58,587 nt of DNA from Williamsia sp. 1135 (GTDB lineage Bacteria; Actinomycetota; Actinomycetes; Mycobacteriales; Mycobacteriaceae). Positions 7,783-16,859 of the stretch are shown here, piece by piece (within the stretch, counting starts at the first letter, position 1; every line of letters starts with the position of its first letter). The DNA lies in assembly GCF_002095395.1 (NCBI RefSeq), contig NZ_MJEI01000071.1:1-58587 (forward strand). Reading direction: 5' to 3'. A model generated the notes under the pieces. It saw only the letters and a list, made by a program, of their open reading frames with translations. It had not been told where the DNA came from and searched no databases. A program made the position numbers and the translations under genes.

Positions 7783-9075
7783 ATGTCGTCTGAACAGTCC
7801 GTCCTCTTCACCAACGTCCGCATCTTCGACTCCTCTGGCTCCGACCCCTTCGAAGGCGAAGTCCTGGTCACCGGCAACACCATTGCCGATGTCCGCCCCA
7901 AATCCGGAGACCTCCCCCGGGACGGCGTCCGGGTCATCGACGGCCAGGGCAAGTTCCTCATGTCCGGCCTGTGCGATGCCCACACCCACTTCTCGTGGGT
8001 CAACTCTGCCGACCTTCCCGGTCTCGGAACCATGGGCGTCGAGGAACACACCCTGCTGTGCGCCCGTTCGGCGCAGACCTACATCGACTACGGCTACACC
8101 ATGTGCGTCGGGGCAGCTGCCGCCAAACCGCGCCTGGACGTCGTAATTCGCAACGCCATCAACGACGGACAGATCCCCGGACCGCGTTACCTGGCCAACT
8201 GCCAGGAGATCGCAGTCACCGGCGGCGCCCTCGTAGACGGCATCACCGCGTTCGCCGACGGGCCCGAGGAAATGCGTAAACAGGTGCGCCGCAACGTCGA
8301 AATGGGCGCGGACCTGGTCAAGCTGAGCATGTCCGGCGAAGAGATCACCGGCAACCAACACGCGGAGGACAACTACTTCTCCGACGAGGAAACACTCGCT
8401 GCCACCACCGAAGCCCACCGGCGGGGCCTGCGAGTCTGCTCCCACGCCCGCTCCGGCGAATCAGTGAAGATGTCCCTGCGCAACGGCGTCGACATCATCT
8501 ACCACGCCTCCTTCATCGACGAAGAGGGCCTCGACATGCTCGAAGCCAAGAAGGACGAGGTCTTCGTCGCGCCCGGCCTGAACTGGCTCGTCGCCACCCT
8601 CAAAGACGCCGCCGCCTTCGGATACCCACCCGAAGCAGCCCAAGCAGCCGGCTACAAACACGAACTCGACTGCGCCATCGCAGGTTTGAAGAAGATGAAA
8701 GAGCGCGGCATCCGCGTCCTGCCCGGCGGCGACTACGGCTTCGCGTGGACCCCACACGGCACCTACGCCCGCGACCTACAGCACTTCGTCGAGCTCCTCG
8801 GCTACACGCCAAAGGAAGCGCTGCTCGCAGCAACCGCGCTGGGTGGCGAGATCATGCGGATGCCAGACCAGCTCGGTCAGGTCAAGGCCGGATTCCTCGC
8901 CGACCTCATCCTTATCGACGGCGATCCCCTCCAAGACATCACCATCCTGCAAGACCGCTCCCGCATCGTCGCGATCATGAAAGACGGTAAATTTCACAAA
9001 GATCCGGGCGACGGCACCGAAGCCCGACCCAGCGAACTCAAAGAAACCCACCGCGGAACGCCGTTGCCCGCCTGA
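7783..9075 (+). CDS. Amidohydrolase family protein (metal-dependent)
   Basis: A 430-residue enzyme starting at ATG after AAGGAG, 25 bp behind the fusion gene and in its operon. It has the composite beta-sandwich plus TIM-barrel layout of the amidohydrolase superfamily: metal ligands His67 and His69 (DAHTHF), the bridging-lysine region GADLVKLSMSGEE, His in CSHARSG, His in IIYHASF and Asp in GGDYGFAW, ending with the sandwich strand GFLADLILIDGDPLQDI. The closest subgroup by motif is imidazolonepropionase/prolidase-like. It would hydrolyse an amide, lactone or similar bond. The neighbouring FAH and decayed gentisate dioxygenase suggest an aromatic or N-acyl substrate. Confidence 0.87.
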   Translation: MSSEQSVLFTNVRIFDSSGSDPFEGEVLVTGNTIADVRPKSGDLPRDGVRVIDGQGKFLMSGLCDAHTHFSWVNSADLPGLGTMGVEEHTLLCARSAQTYIDYGYTMCVGAAAAKPRLDVVIRNAINDGQIPGPRYLANCQEIAVTGGALVDGITAFADGPEEMRKQVRRNVEMGADLVKLSMSGEEITGNQHAEDNYFSDEETLAATTEAHRRGLRVCSHARSGESVKMSLRNGVDIIYHASFIDEEGLDMLEAKKDEVFVAPGLNWLVATLKDAAAFGYPPEAAQAAGYKHELDCAIAGLKKMKERGIRVLPGGDYGFAWTPHGTYARDLQHFVELLGYTPKEALLAATALGGEIMRMPDQLGQVKAGFLADLILIDGDPLQDITILQDRSRIVAIMKDGKFHKDPGDGTEARPSELKETHRGTPLPA

Positions 9076-9178
9076 GCATTAATTGTCATCGAGCTCGGCT
9101 GTGTCGCCCGGGTTCTGCCCGACCGATGACATCAGAGCGCCCGCGTGAACCAGAGGTAATCACCTGGTCCAGGGGTCC

Positions 9179-9508
9179 TTGCCACACAGGCTCACGCAGC
9201 CCGGCACAGCGATCATCCCGACGATACGGTGCGAGTTCCACCGCCTGCGTCCGGCAACAACCACAGCGACCCGTCGCGAGGTCGGATCCTCGATCTTCCA
9301 GGTGTTCGAGGGTTCCGGCGAAGTGACGCTCGGTACACAGCGCCATTCCTTGGTCACCGGCGACCTGTTCGTCGTCCCGTCCTGGATACCGTGGTCCCTG
9401 CACGCAGACACTCAGCTCGACCTGTTTCGTTTCTCGGACGCCCCCGTCGTCGAAAAACTCGGATATCCCTGGATAGATTCCGGAAGGCAGACCCGAACGT
9501 CCCACTGA
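9179..9508 (+). pseudogene. Gentisate 1,2-dioxygenase, C-terminal remnant
   Basis: About 110 codons resemble only the C-terminal cupin of gentisate 1,2-dioxygenase: PTIRCEFHRLRPATTTATRR, SSIFQVFEGSGEVTL, GDLFVVPSWIPWSLHAD and DLFRFSDAPVVEKLGYPW. Full enzymes are about 350-380 residues with two cupins; the N-terminal cupin with its metal histidines is missing, and the frame is closed by a stop at 9146. It directly follows the amidohydrolase and was probably once the last gene of that operon. Gentisate dioxygenase makes maleylpyruvate, which leads to a FAH-type fumarylpyruvate hydrolase, matching the gene upstream. It is unlikely to be functional. Confidence 0.65.
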
Positions 9509-9985
9509 GGCTGTTGTACTCTCCCGGACCTCAGACCGATGGTCGGCGACAATGACGACAGCACAACGTCACTGGGCTGACAGCGGAGATCGACGAACAG
9601 TGCAATGGCCAATGGAGACGCGCCGTACTTGCCGCGTCTGCGACCCCTAAGCGCATGATGGCCGGGGCGCGCAGTACCGGTCGAATGGTGCACGACGCCT
9701 TGGCAAGGCGTTGACTTCTCGGGTAGGTGGTGCGCTTATCGCGGAGATAATTTGTGGCGTGTGCCGTCTCAGAGGCTCCCCGGAGCCAGTGCCATGAAGG
9801 TGGGAACCGATGCCGCCTTCCCGGCTGCAGCCGCATAACGTACGTGCGCGCTCAACATGCAAACATCCGCCGGCAAGGCGCCGCGTAAGTTCCGCCTGAC
9901 CGCGTCGCAGCGGTCTGTCCCAAACGTAGGTCTACCATGCGATCGAGTACATGCCATCAAAGGGCAGCGACCGGAGGGTGACGTA
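9509..9985. other. Gene-free stretch before corA
   Basis: A 477-bp stretch with no credible coding sequence. It holds a perfect hairpin CGCCTT-GGC-AAGGCG at 9696-9710, a promoter-like TTGACT...GCTTAT pair, TTATC-N5-GATAA near 9736-9750 and GGCTCC-CC-GGAGCC near 9774-9787. The transcribed part would form a leader of more than 200 bases before corA. I could not match it to the M-box or any other magnesium riboswitch. Confidence 0.4.
9711..9739 (+). promoter_or_regulatory. Possible corA promoter
   Basis: TTGACT (9711-9716) and GCTTAT (9734-9739) are separated by 17 bp, a reasonable sigma-A-type pair. It lies directly behind the 9696-9710 hairpin and about 245 bp before the corA start. Confidence 0.35.
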
Positions 9986-10999
9986 GTGGCGATCATCGAC
10001 AACGCGGTGTACGTCGACGGCAAACGAACGAAGAACCCCGAAAGTCTCGACCTGACCTACGAGGTGATGCGCGAACGCGGCGGCACGGCATGGATTGGGC
10101 TTTACCGCCCCGGACGGGCCGAGATCGATTCCGTCGCCGCTGAATTCAGCTTGCATCATCTGCCGGTCGAAGATGCGATCGCGGCCCATCAGCGCCCCAA
10201 GCTCGAAGGGTATGGCGATCAACTGTTCATGGTGCTACGCCCGGCGCGGTACATCGAGGCGACCGAGAAAGTCGAGTTCGGCGAAGTCCATGTATTCGTG
10301 GGCCCGGACTTCGTGGTCACCATTCGCCACGCCGAAGCCCCCGACCTCGGTCGCGTGCGCCACCGCCTAGAGGACACCCCGGAGTTGCTGGGCCTGGGAA
10401 CCGACGCCGTGCTCTACGCGATAATCGACCAGGTCGTCGACGAATACGAACCGGTCATTGACGGGCTCCAGACCGATATCGACGAAATCGAAGACCAGCT
10501 GTTCACTGGCCAGCCCGAAGTTGCGCGCCGCATATATGACCTGTCGCGGGAGGTGATGGAGTTCCAGCGGGCGACCGCACCGCTTGTCGTGATGGTCGAA
10601 GCGCTGCGCGAAGACGCCAAAGCTGACGGCAACCTCGAGTTGCGTCGCAGTTTCCGCGACGTGCTTGATCACATCCTGCGCGTCACTGAACGAGCGGACG
10701 CGTTCCGGATGACATTGCAGAACGCGCTGACTGTTCACGCGACGCTGGTGACCCAGCAGCAAAACGAAGAGATCCGGGCGATGACCCAGGTCAGCATCGA
10801 ACAAAACGAGCAGGTCAAGAAGATCTCCGCGTGGGGCGCAATCCTGTTCGCGCCCACCCTGATCGCTGGGATCTACGGCATGAACTTTGAGCACATGCCC
10901 GAACTACGCTGGCTGGGCGGGTACCCGATGGCGGTGCTGGCGATGGTGACGTCTTCCATCGCGCTCTATGTCGTGTTCCGCCGACAACGATGGCTGTAA
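9986..10999 (+). CDS. corA: Magnesium/cobalt transporter CorA family protein
   Basis: A 337-residue protein when started at the GTG at 9986, preceded by GGAGGG at good spacing; an in-frame ATG at 9857 would add 43 residues without family character. The N-terminal cytoplasmic domain starts IIDNAVYVDG and runs through the long helices (DEYEPVIDGLQTDIDEIEDQ). The C-terminal two-helix pore region carries the family signature YGMNFEHMPEL and ends with a second membrane helix and a basic tail. CorA proteins form pentameric Mg2+ channels in the inner membrane. No operon partner is evident. Confidence 0.9.
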   Translation: MAIIDNAVYVDGKRTKNPESLDLTYEVMRERGGTAWIGLYRPGRAEIDSVAAEFSLHHLPVEDAIAAHQRPKLEGYGDQLFMVLRPARYIEATEKVEFGEVHVFVGPDFVVTIRHAEAPDLGRVRHRLEDTPELLGLGTDAVLYAIIDQVVDEYEPVIDGLQTDIDEIEDQLFTGQPEVARRIYDLSREVMEFQRATAPLVVMVEALREDAKADGNLELRRSFRDVLDHILRVTERADAFRMTLQNALTVHATLVTQQQNEEIRAMTQVSIEQNEQVKKISAWGAILFAPTLIAGIYGMNFEHMPELRWLGGYPMAVLAMVTSSIALYVVFRRQRWL

Positions 11000-11141
11000 C
11001 GAGGTCACGTGCCGGGGCTCTTCCCGGCGTCTCACAGCACGGGACGCAGCGGCAGCGAAGGATTGAACGCGACATGAATGCCTCTGACATCCCTGGCATT
11101 CAGGACGATCCCTGACCGCAATCCGCGCGAAACTGGGTCCC

Positions 11142-12304
11142 ATGACCGACGCAACGATCCATCCATTCCGCATCGATGTCCCCGAGTCGACGCTCGCCGA
11201 CCTGTCCCGACGCCTCGAGAACACGCGGTATCCCGCAGCCCTTCCCGGCGACAGCTGGGACACCGGCGTCCCCGTCTCCTACCTCAAACAACTGACCGCG
11301 TACTGGGCCCACAGCTACAACTGGTCCGCACAACAGACATTGCTCAACAGCTACCCCCAATTCACCACCAAAATCGACGAACAAACCATCCACTTCCTGC
11401 ACATCCGCTCCAGCCACCAGGACGCGCTTCCGCTGCTACTGACGCACGGCTGGCCCGGATCATTCGTGGAGTTCCTGGACGTGATCGGGCCGCTGACCGA
11501 CCCGGCATCACACGGCCTGAACACCGAGGACGCTTTCCACCTGGTGATCCCGTCGCTGCCCGGATTCGGGTTCTCCAACCCCGTCACCACGACGGGCTGG
11601 GATGTCGCACACATCGGCAGCGCCTGGGCCGAGCTGATGGACAGGCTCGGATACGACAAATACGGCGTGCAGGGCGGCGACATTGGGGCCGACGTCTCGC
11701 CGGAAGTGGCCCGCGCGGCACCCGAACACGTTGTCGGAGTCCACGTCAACGGCGCACTCGTGCTCCCCACCGAACCACCCGATGAGGCAGAACTGGCCTC
11801 CTTCACCGACATCGAACGAGACCGTCTACGCAGGATCGCTGAGTTCATGGACCGCGAGTTCGGCTACATCTCCATCCAGTCGACCCGCCCGCAAACGGTG
11901 GGAGCCGGCCTCGCTGACTCCCCGCCGGCCAGCTCGCGTGGCTCGTCGACAAGTTCCGCGCCTGGACCTTTCCGCCCGAAGCGCTGCCCGAGACGATCAT
12001 CGGCCACGACCGGCTGCTGACAAACGCGATGATCTACTGGCTGACCAACACCGCCGCCAGCGCGGCCTATATCGGTTACGCACAACACTCGGGCTGGGGC
12101 GCCGCCAAAGAAATATCCGGCGTACCCACCGCGGCCCTGCAGTTCGCCCACGACGTCGGCATCCGGCGCTACGCCGAGACCGAGAACAACATCACCCGAT
12201 GGACCGACATCACTGACCGCGGCGGGCATTTCGCAGCGCTGGAAGAACCCGCCATCCTCATCCACGACATCAGCGAGTTCTTCCGCCCCCTGCGCAGCAC
12301 CTAG
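11142..12304 (+). pseudogene. Epoxide hydrolase (EHN family), frameshifted
   Basis: Two frames together give a complete epoxide hydrolase of about 387 residues. The first frame has the N-terminal EHN domain (FRIDVPESTLADLSRRLENT), oxyanion motif THGWPGS, nucleophile Asp in VQGGDIGADVS, and GYISIQSTRPQTVG. The second frame continues with LAWLVDKFRAWTFPPEALPE, MIYWLTNTAASA and the catalytic His in DRGGHFAALEEP. They join near 11920-11923, where the run of four C would need five to stay in frame (SPAGQ). Unrepaired, the product would be 292 residues and lack the catalytic histidine. The family opens epoxides to diols. It is either a recent mutation or a homopolymer sequencing error. Confidence 0.8.
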
Positions 12305-12626
12305 CCGCCGACCGCCACCACATATGCCGCATGCGCCGTGCCGCGACCTGACAGACCGGCTCTGAATTCCGCGCACCGAGAATCCGGATGCCCAGCAGAC
12401 ACCGAATCAGTCAGGCTCGCGCTACGCGCAACATCTGATCCATGCACCCATAGCTCGAGTTACGTTGCCGGACACCGGCACATACGTCCGCCGGCTTGGC
12501 GGTCCGCCAGTCTGGCCAACAGTCGATGACATGGCCGTCAATACTGCGCAAAGGAGGCCACACTCCCATTCGATAGGTATGCATGTACGTCAGGGCTATC
12601 TGCGGAGTCAGTGTTCTAATACTCCT
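12305..12626. other. Gene-free stretch of about 320 bp
   Basis: I see no credible gene, RNA or strong repeat here. The last bases (TAATAC about 10 bp before the next ATG) are promoter-like, and no clear ribosome site precedes that ATG, so the following gene might be leaderless. Confidence 0.35.
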
Positions 12627-13910
12627 ATGCCAACTCGTGGTCGGGCCAAAGGCCTTCGTGCTGCCGCCGTATCGCTCCTTCTTCTCCTGTCCGTCACAGC
12701 AGTGTCGGTGCCTGCCGCACACGCTGACCCCGGACCCGGCTCGCCCATACCTTCGGCAGATCCCTTCTAAGCCTACGACGGGTCGTTGACGAACATCGAC
12801 CGTGGGGCGGTGCTGCGGACTCGGCCCATGACGTTCCAGACCCCGACCATCACGACGCCCATCACCGGCACCCAGGTTCTCTACCGCACGACCGATCAAT
12901 TCGGCGCCGGCGCGGTCACCGTCGCAACGGTGCTGCGACCGCTGGTCCCGGGCCCCACCAAGCTCATCTCCTACCACATGGCCTACGACGCACTGGGGTC
13001 CCAATACGACCCGTCGTACGTCCTGAGCGGCGGCTCGACCAGCACCATCGCCGAGGCCGAACAAGCAGTGATCGCCGGGTACCTCGCCGCCGGGTACACC
13101 GTCGTCGCACCCGACTACGAGGGCGAAAACCTCGAATGGACCATCGGCCGCCTATCCGGGTACGCAGCGCTCGACGGGATTCGCGCCGCCGAAGCTCTCC
13201 TGGGTGTACCCGCCTCGACGCCGGTCGGGTTGCTCGGATACTCCGGCGGCTCGGTACCGACGCAGTGGGGAGCCGAGATCGCACCGGCGTACGCGCCGGA
13301 ACTCAACATCGTCGGAGTGGCCGCCGGAGGATTGCCGGTCGATCTGGCCCACAACCTTCCCTACGTCAGCGGCAGTAAGCAGTGGGCCGGGGTCATCCCG
13401 GCACTCATCGTCGCCTACCAACGCACCTACGACATCGACACAAGCACCTTCCTCTCCGCGCAGGGACAACAAATCACTGACGCAGTCAGCTCACTGTGCA
13501 TCGCCGAATTCGCCTCGGACTACCCCGGTCTCACAGACGCCGACATGGTCAAAGCGCCCTACACCTCGCTCCTGGACGTGCCGCAGGTGGTCGAGGCGAT
13601 CAACGACAACATCATGGGCAGCCAAGGCACCCCGGACGTTCCGATGTTGCTCGCGGTCGGGCACGCCAATGCCATCGGCGACACCGTCATGATCACCGGC
13701 GACGTACAAGCCCTGGCCCACGAATACTGCCGCCGCGGTGTCGACGTCACCTACGCCCAGTACAACGGGCTCACCCACCAAGAAGCGTTCCCGCCGTTCG
13801 AAGCCCAAGCATTTCCCTACCTCTCCGCACGGTTCGCTGGGCTGCCCACCCACAGCAACTGCGCCACCATCCCCGTCGGCAACAGCCTCGCACCGGCCAC
13901 TGTGCAGTGA
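12627..13910 (+). pseudogene. Secretory lipase (LIP family) with in-frame stop after the signal peptide
   Basis: The reading frame codes for a lipase of about 427 residues interrupted by TAA at 12768-12770. Codons before the stop give a clear Sec signal peptide (basic RGRAKGLR, hydrophobic AAAVSLLLLLSVTAVSV, cleavage after AAHA) and the start of the mature protein (PIPSADPF). After the stop the frame continues AYDGSLTNIDRGAVLRTRPMTF through the nucleophile elbow GYSGGS, the VVAPDYEGEN strand and VGHANAIGD. One substitution separates this from an intact gene. Restart at TTG 12786 would give a 374-residue protein without a signal. The family hydrolyses lipids outside the cell. Confidence 0.75.
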
Positions 13911-14318
13911 CGCTCTAGGTAGCGACCGCGGGGTGCGGTCTGCCTCGTCGTTCGGCGGCGCCATCGCGAAGCCACACCCGATCAGCTGACTCGGGGAATG
14001 CACCGGGCGCCATTGATCCGGGAACGATTTCCTGTGGTGTGGGCGGGCTGGCGTCAGGTCGGCGGGACCACCGACACGCCTTCACCCGAGCGGTCAGCAG
14101 GCACCATCACCATGCCCTGGCGCCTCGACTCCTGGCCACTCAAGCCCATCCGTCTGCGTGGCGGCGGGTTCACCGAGCACCGCCGACCCCTTAGCCCTGG
14201 CATGCACATGGATTCAGCGATCGGAACGCCGGCTTCCGCTTCATCATTGAACATGAGCCCACATCGGCCATCGACGGACTGTAGTGCGCCTGTGTAACAC
14301 GACTTCTCGGAGAGAGAG
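13911..14318. other. Gene-free stretch of about 400 bp
   Basis: No intact gene is visible between the lipase and the convergent phosphodiesterase gene. One minus-strand frame at 14057-14149 reads GQESRRQGMVMVPADRSGEG, which faintly recalls an acyl-CoA dehydrogenase segment, but it is too short to call. The stretch may be further decayed sequence, as its neighbours are damaged too. Confidence 0.3.
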
Positions 14319-15389
14319 CTACTGGACAGGTGGTGGCACTGCCATACCCCGCTCGGACATGACCTCACGCAGCCTCGTCGGATAGTCGGTGATGATCCCG
14401 TCGGCGCCGGCCTCGATCTGGGCGTTCATCACCGCGGCATCGTTGACGGTCCACGGGATCACGGTGAATCCGGCATCGTGCGCGCGGGTCACGAAATCCT
14501 GGTTCGCAACCAGGGTGTAGCCGGCGGGCGGCACCTGACCATCCGGGTAGGGATCGACGTAACCGGGCGAGAGCACCGACACCCCGTCGATCGTCTGCAC
14601 ACCGGCGATCACATCGCCTCCGGCCGCGTCGTAGTCCACCGGCCCGAGCCAGGGCGAGTCCTGCTTCCACGTGGTCTCGTCCCAGAGCGCCACCAGCGGA
14701 ATCGAAGGCTGAGCCTGGTGAACGAGTGGCAAGGTGCGCCAGTCGAAACTCTGAATGCTCACCCGATCGACCTTGTCCGCGGCGGTGACCTCAGACAGGA
14801 TCACGTCGACGAACTCCTCGGGCGTCGCGGACTCGGTGCGGTTCCCCCCCTCGACCTTCGTCTCGATGTTGAACCGCACGGCGTCGGCGCCACGCTCGTC
14901 GACCAGCTCGAACAATTCGGGGAGTACCGCAATCTTGTTGCCCACCACAGGTTGTGCATCGGGATAGCCCTCGAGCACCTTACCGCAGTCGAGAGTTCGT
15001 ACCTGGGCCAGCGTCAGCTCATGAACAAGCTTTCCGACGTACGGGAACTGAGGGTCGCCGGGTTCGGCCGGTGCGGTGTCGCTGCACTTGGTCGCGTCGA
15101 TCTTCGGATCGTGCCAGATCAGCGGTTGTTTGTCCTTGGTCAGCACGATGTCCAACTCCAGGGTGCTGACACCGAGCGACAGCGCCTTGTCGAATGCTTC
15201 CAGGGATTCTTCGGTGTACTCACCTCGGCCACCCCGGTGAGCCTGGAGATCGAACGATTCGCCCGACGCCGGCGCCACCGACGCCGAAGAACTGGCCGTG
15301 CCACTGTCGCCGGAGTCGTCCGAGCACGACACGAGCGCGGCCACCACAGCCGCCGTCGCCACCATCGTCAACGCAGATCGCTTGCTCAC
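14319..15389 (-). CDS. Glycerophosphodiester phosphodiesterase lipoprotein
   Basis: A 356-residue protein. The GTG at 15389 is chosen because GGGGAGA precedes it and a lipoprotein signal follows at once (KRSALTMVATAAVVAALVSC, lipobox LVSC). The GDPD TIM barrel begins QAHRGGRGEYTEESLEAFDKA and carries LELDIVLTKD, LIWHDP and the later VRFNIETKVEG, with the C-terminal GADGIITDYPTRLREVM. The catalytic His pair and acidic metal ligands are present. It would cleave glycerophosphodiesters to glycerol-3-phosphate and an alcohol at the outer face of the membrane. It is intact, unlike the lipases on both sides, with which it could work in lipid scavenging. Confidence 0.92.
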   Translation of the reverse strand: MSKRSALTMVATAAVVAALVSCSDDSGDSGTASSSASVAPASGESFDLQAHRGGRGEYTEESLEAFDKALSLGVSTLELDIVLTKDKQPLIWHDPKIDATKCSDTAPAEPGDPQFPYVGKLVHELTLAQVRTLDCGKVLEGYPDAQPVVGNKIAVLPELFELVDERGADAVRFNIETKVEGGNRTESATPEEFVDVILSEVTAADKVDRVSIQSFDWRTLPLVHQAQPSIPLVALWDETTWKQDSPWLGPVDYDAAGGDVIAGVQTIDGVSVLSPGYVDPYPDGQVPPAGYTLVANQDFVTRAHDAGFTVIPWTVNDAAVMNAQIEAGADGIITDYPTRLREVMSERGMAVPPPVQ

Positions 15390-15566
15390 ACATCTCCCCA
15401 CACGCAGTTGTCCCGACACCGCGAACCTATCCCGCCCGATCCGACGCGGCTACCGCACCGATCTCGAATTCACTTCCTGTTACCACTAGCACGCCTGCAG
15501 TCACTATCAGGACCCCGCCGATTCGAACCCTTGAACACGACCCGGACGGCGGTTAGGGTCCCTGAC

Positions 15567-16828
15567 GTGCACCTGAGCAACAGACGCAGGAAGAGTGTCG
15601 TCGTCTCCGTATTGACCGCACTGGCAATAGGATTCGGCATCCCGGGCATGGCGACGTCGGCACCCGACGACCACGAGGCGAGTCTGGACCACTTCTACGA
15701 CACCAGCTCGCTCGTTCCAGGTCCTCCCGGTGCAGTGCTGAGGTCTCAACCGCTGGTGGCGGCCGGAGGCGCGGGCGCGGGTCAGCGCCTGATCTACTCC
15801 ACCACCGACGTGCACGGCGCACCGGTTCCCGTATCCGGCACAATGCTCGAGCCGCCGGTCGGCTGGGGCGGGACCGGTCCACAACCACTGGCCGTCATCG
15901 GCCCCGGAACCCAGGGACAAGGCGATCAATGTGCGCCGTCCCGAATCTTCGACACCGGGTTCCAGCACACCGGGACCAGCACCCACATCAACTACGAGGG
16001 GATCTTCGCGTCGACGTTCCTGGCGCAAGGTTTTCGGGTGTTCGTCACCGACTACGTCGGCCTCGGGACTCCCGGAACGCACACGTACGCAAACCGCGCA
16101 GAGTCCGGTCACGCCATCTTGGACGACGCACGCGCGGCCGCGACACCAGACCGGCCAGTGGTGCTGTGGGGCCATTCGCAAGGCGGAGCGCGGTTGCCTC
16201 GGCTGCAGAGCTCGGACCGGAATACGCGCCCGAGCTGAATCTGGTTGCCGGGTATGCCAGCTCACCACCTGCCGATCTGCTGGCCGTGCAGGAGCACATC
16301 GACGGCACCGGATTGGTTGCCGCGATCGGGTATACGATCAACGGCTTCCTCGCCCGGTATCCCGAATTGCGCGAACCGCTCGGCAGCCGACTGAACGATC
16401 ACGGTCGTGCGGTGCTGGCCGATGTCGCGACTCAGTGCCTGCTCGATTCGCGGGGCAAGTACGGCGGGCATTCGACCTCGGAGTGGACCACCGACGGTCG
16501 CCGTCTCGACGAGGTCATCCGCGACGTCCCGGTGGCGCGCACAGTTGCCGACGAGCAGCGCATCGGACGCCGAGTCCCGGCCATACCGGTGATGGTGACC
16601 GGAGCCCGGCACGACGACTTCATCCCCTACGGTCAGACCGTCGGACTGGTTCGCGACTGGTGCGCCCAGGGCGGCACCGCCGTCCTGAACACCAACGAGC
16701 TACCGGCCGTCAATCAGGGCAGCGGAAACAATCACCTGGCGCCGTCGGCGGTCGACTACCCGGTCGGGCTCGGCTTCATCCGCGACCGGCTCGCCGGCAT
16801 CCCGGTCCGCGACGCATGCAACGTCTGA
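15567..16828 (+). pseudogene. Secretory lipase (LIP family), frameshifted
   Basis: Two frames combine to a lipase of about 420 residues. The start is GTG at 15567 and opens a signal peptide (NRRRKSVVVSVLTALAIGFG, cleavage near MATSA). The first frame runs through VIGPGTQGQGDQCAPS and the nucleophile motif WGHSQGG. The reading must then shift at about 16183-16190 to continue VASAAELGPEYAPELNLVAGYAS, MVTGARHDDFIPYGQT and NNHLAPSA. Adding one base after GGCGGAG restores an ordinary GHSQGGGA-type elbow. Without it the product ends shortly after the active serine. It resembles the 12.6-kb lipase in family; two broken members so close suggests decay or sequence error. Confidence 0.75.
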
Positions 16829-16859
16829 GTCACCTTTCCCCAGACACGCCGGCAAAGTG

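Noticed and set aside
9690-9985. M-box (magnesium riboswitch) before corA
   Set aside because: The conserved M-box core segments are absent; only generic hairpins are seen.
14057-14149. Minus-strand fragment resembling an acyl-CoA dehydrogenase segment (GQESRRQGMVMVPADRSGEG)
   Set aside because: The similarity covers only about 20 residues, the flanking frame does not continue the family pattern, and a chance match cannot be excluded.
15518-15540. Short GATTCGAACCC stretch resembling a tRNA T-loop on one strand
   Set aside because: No acceptor stem, anticodon arm or CCA-side partner could be built around it, and it lies directly before a gene start.
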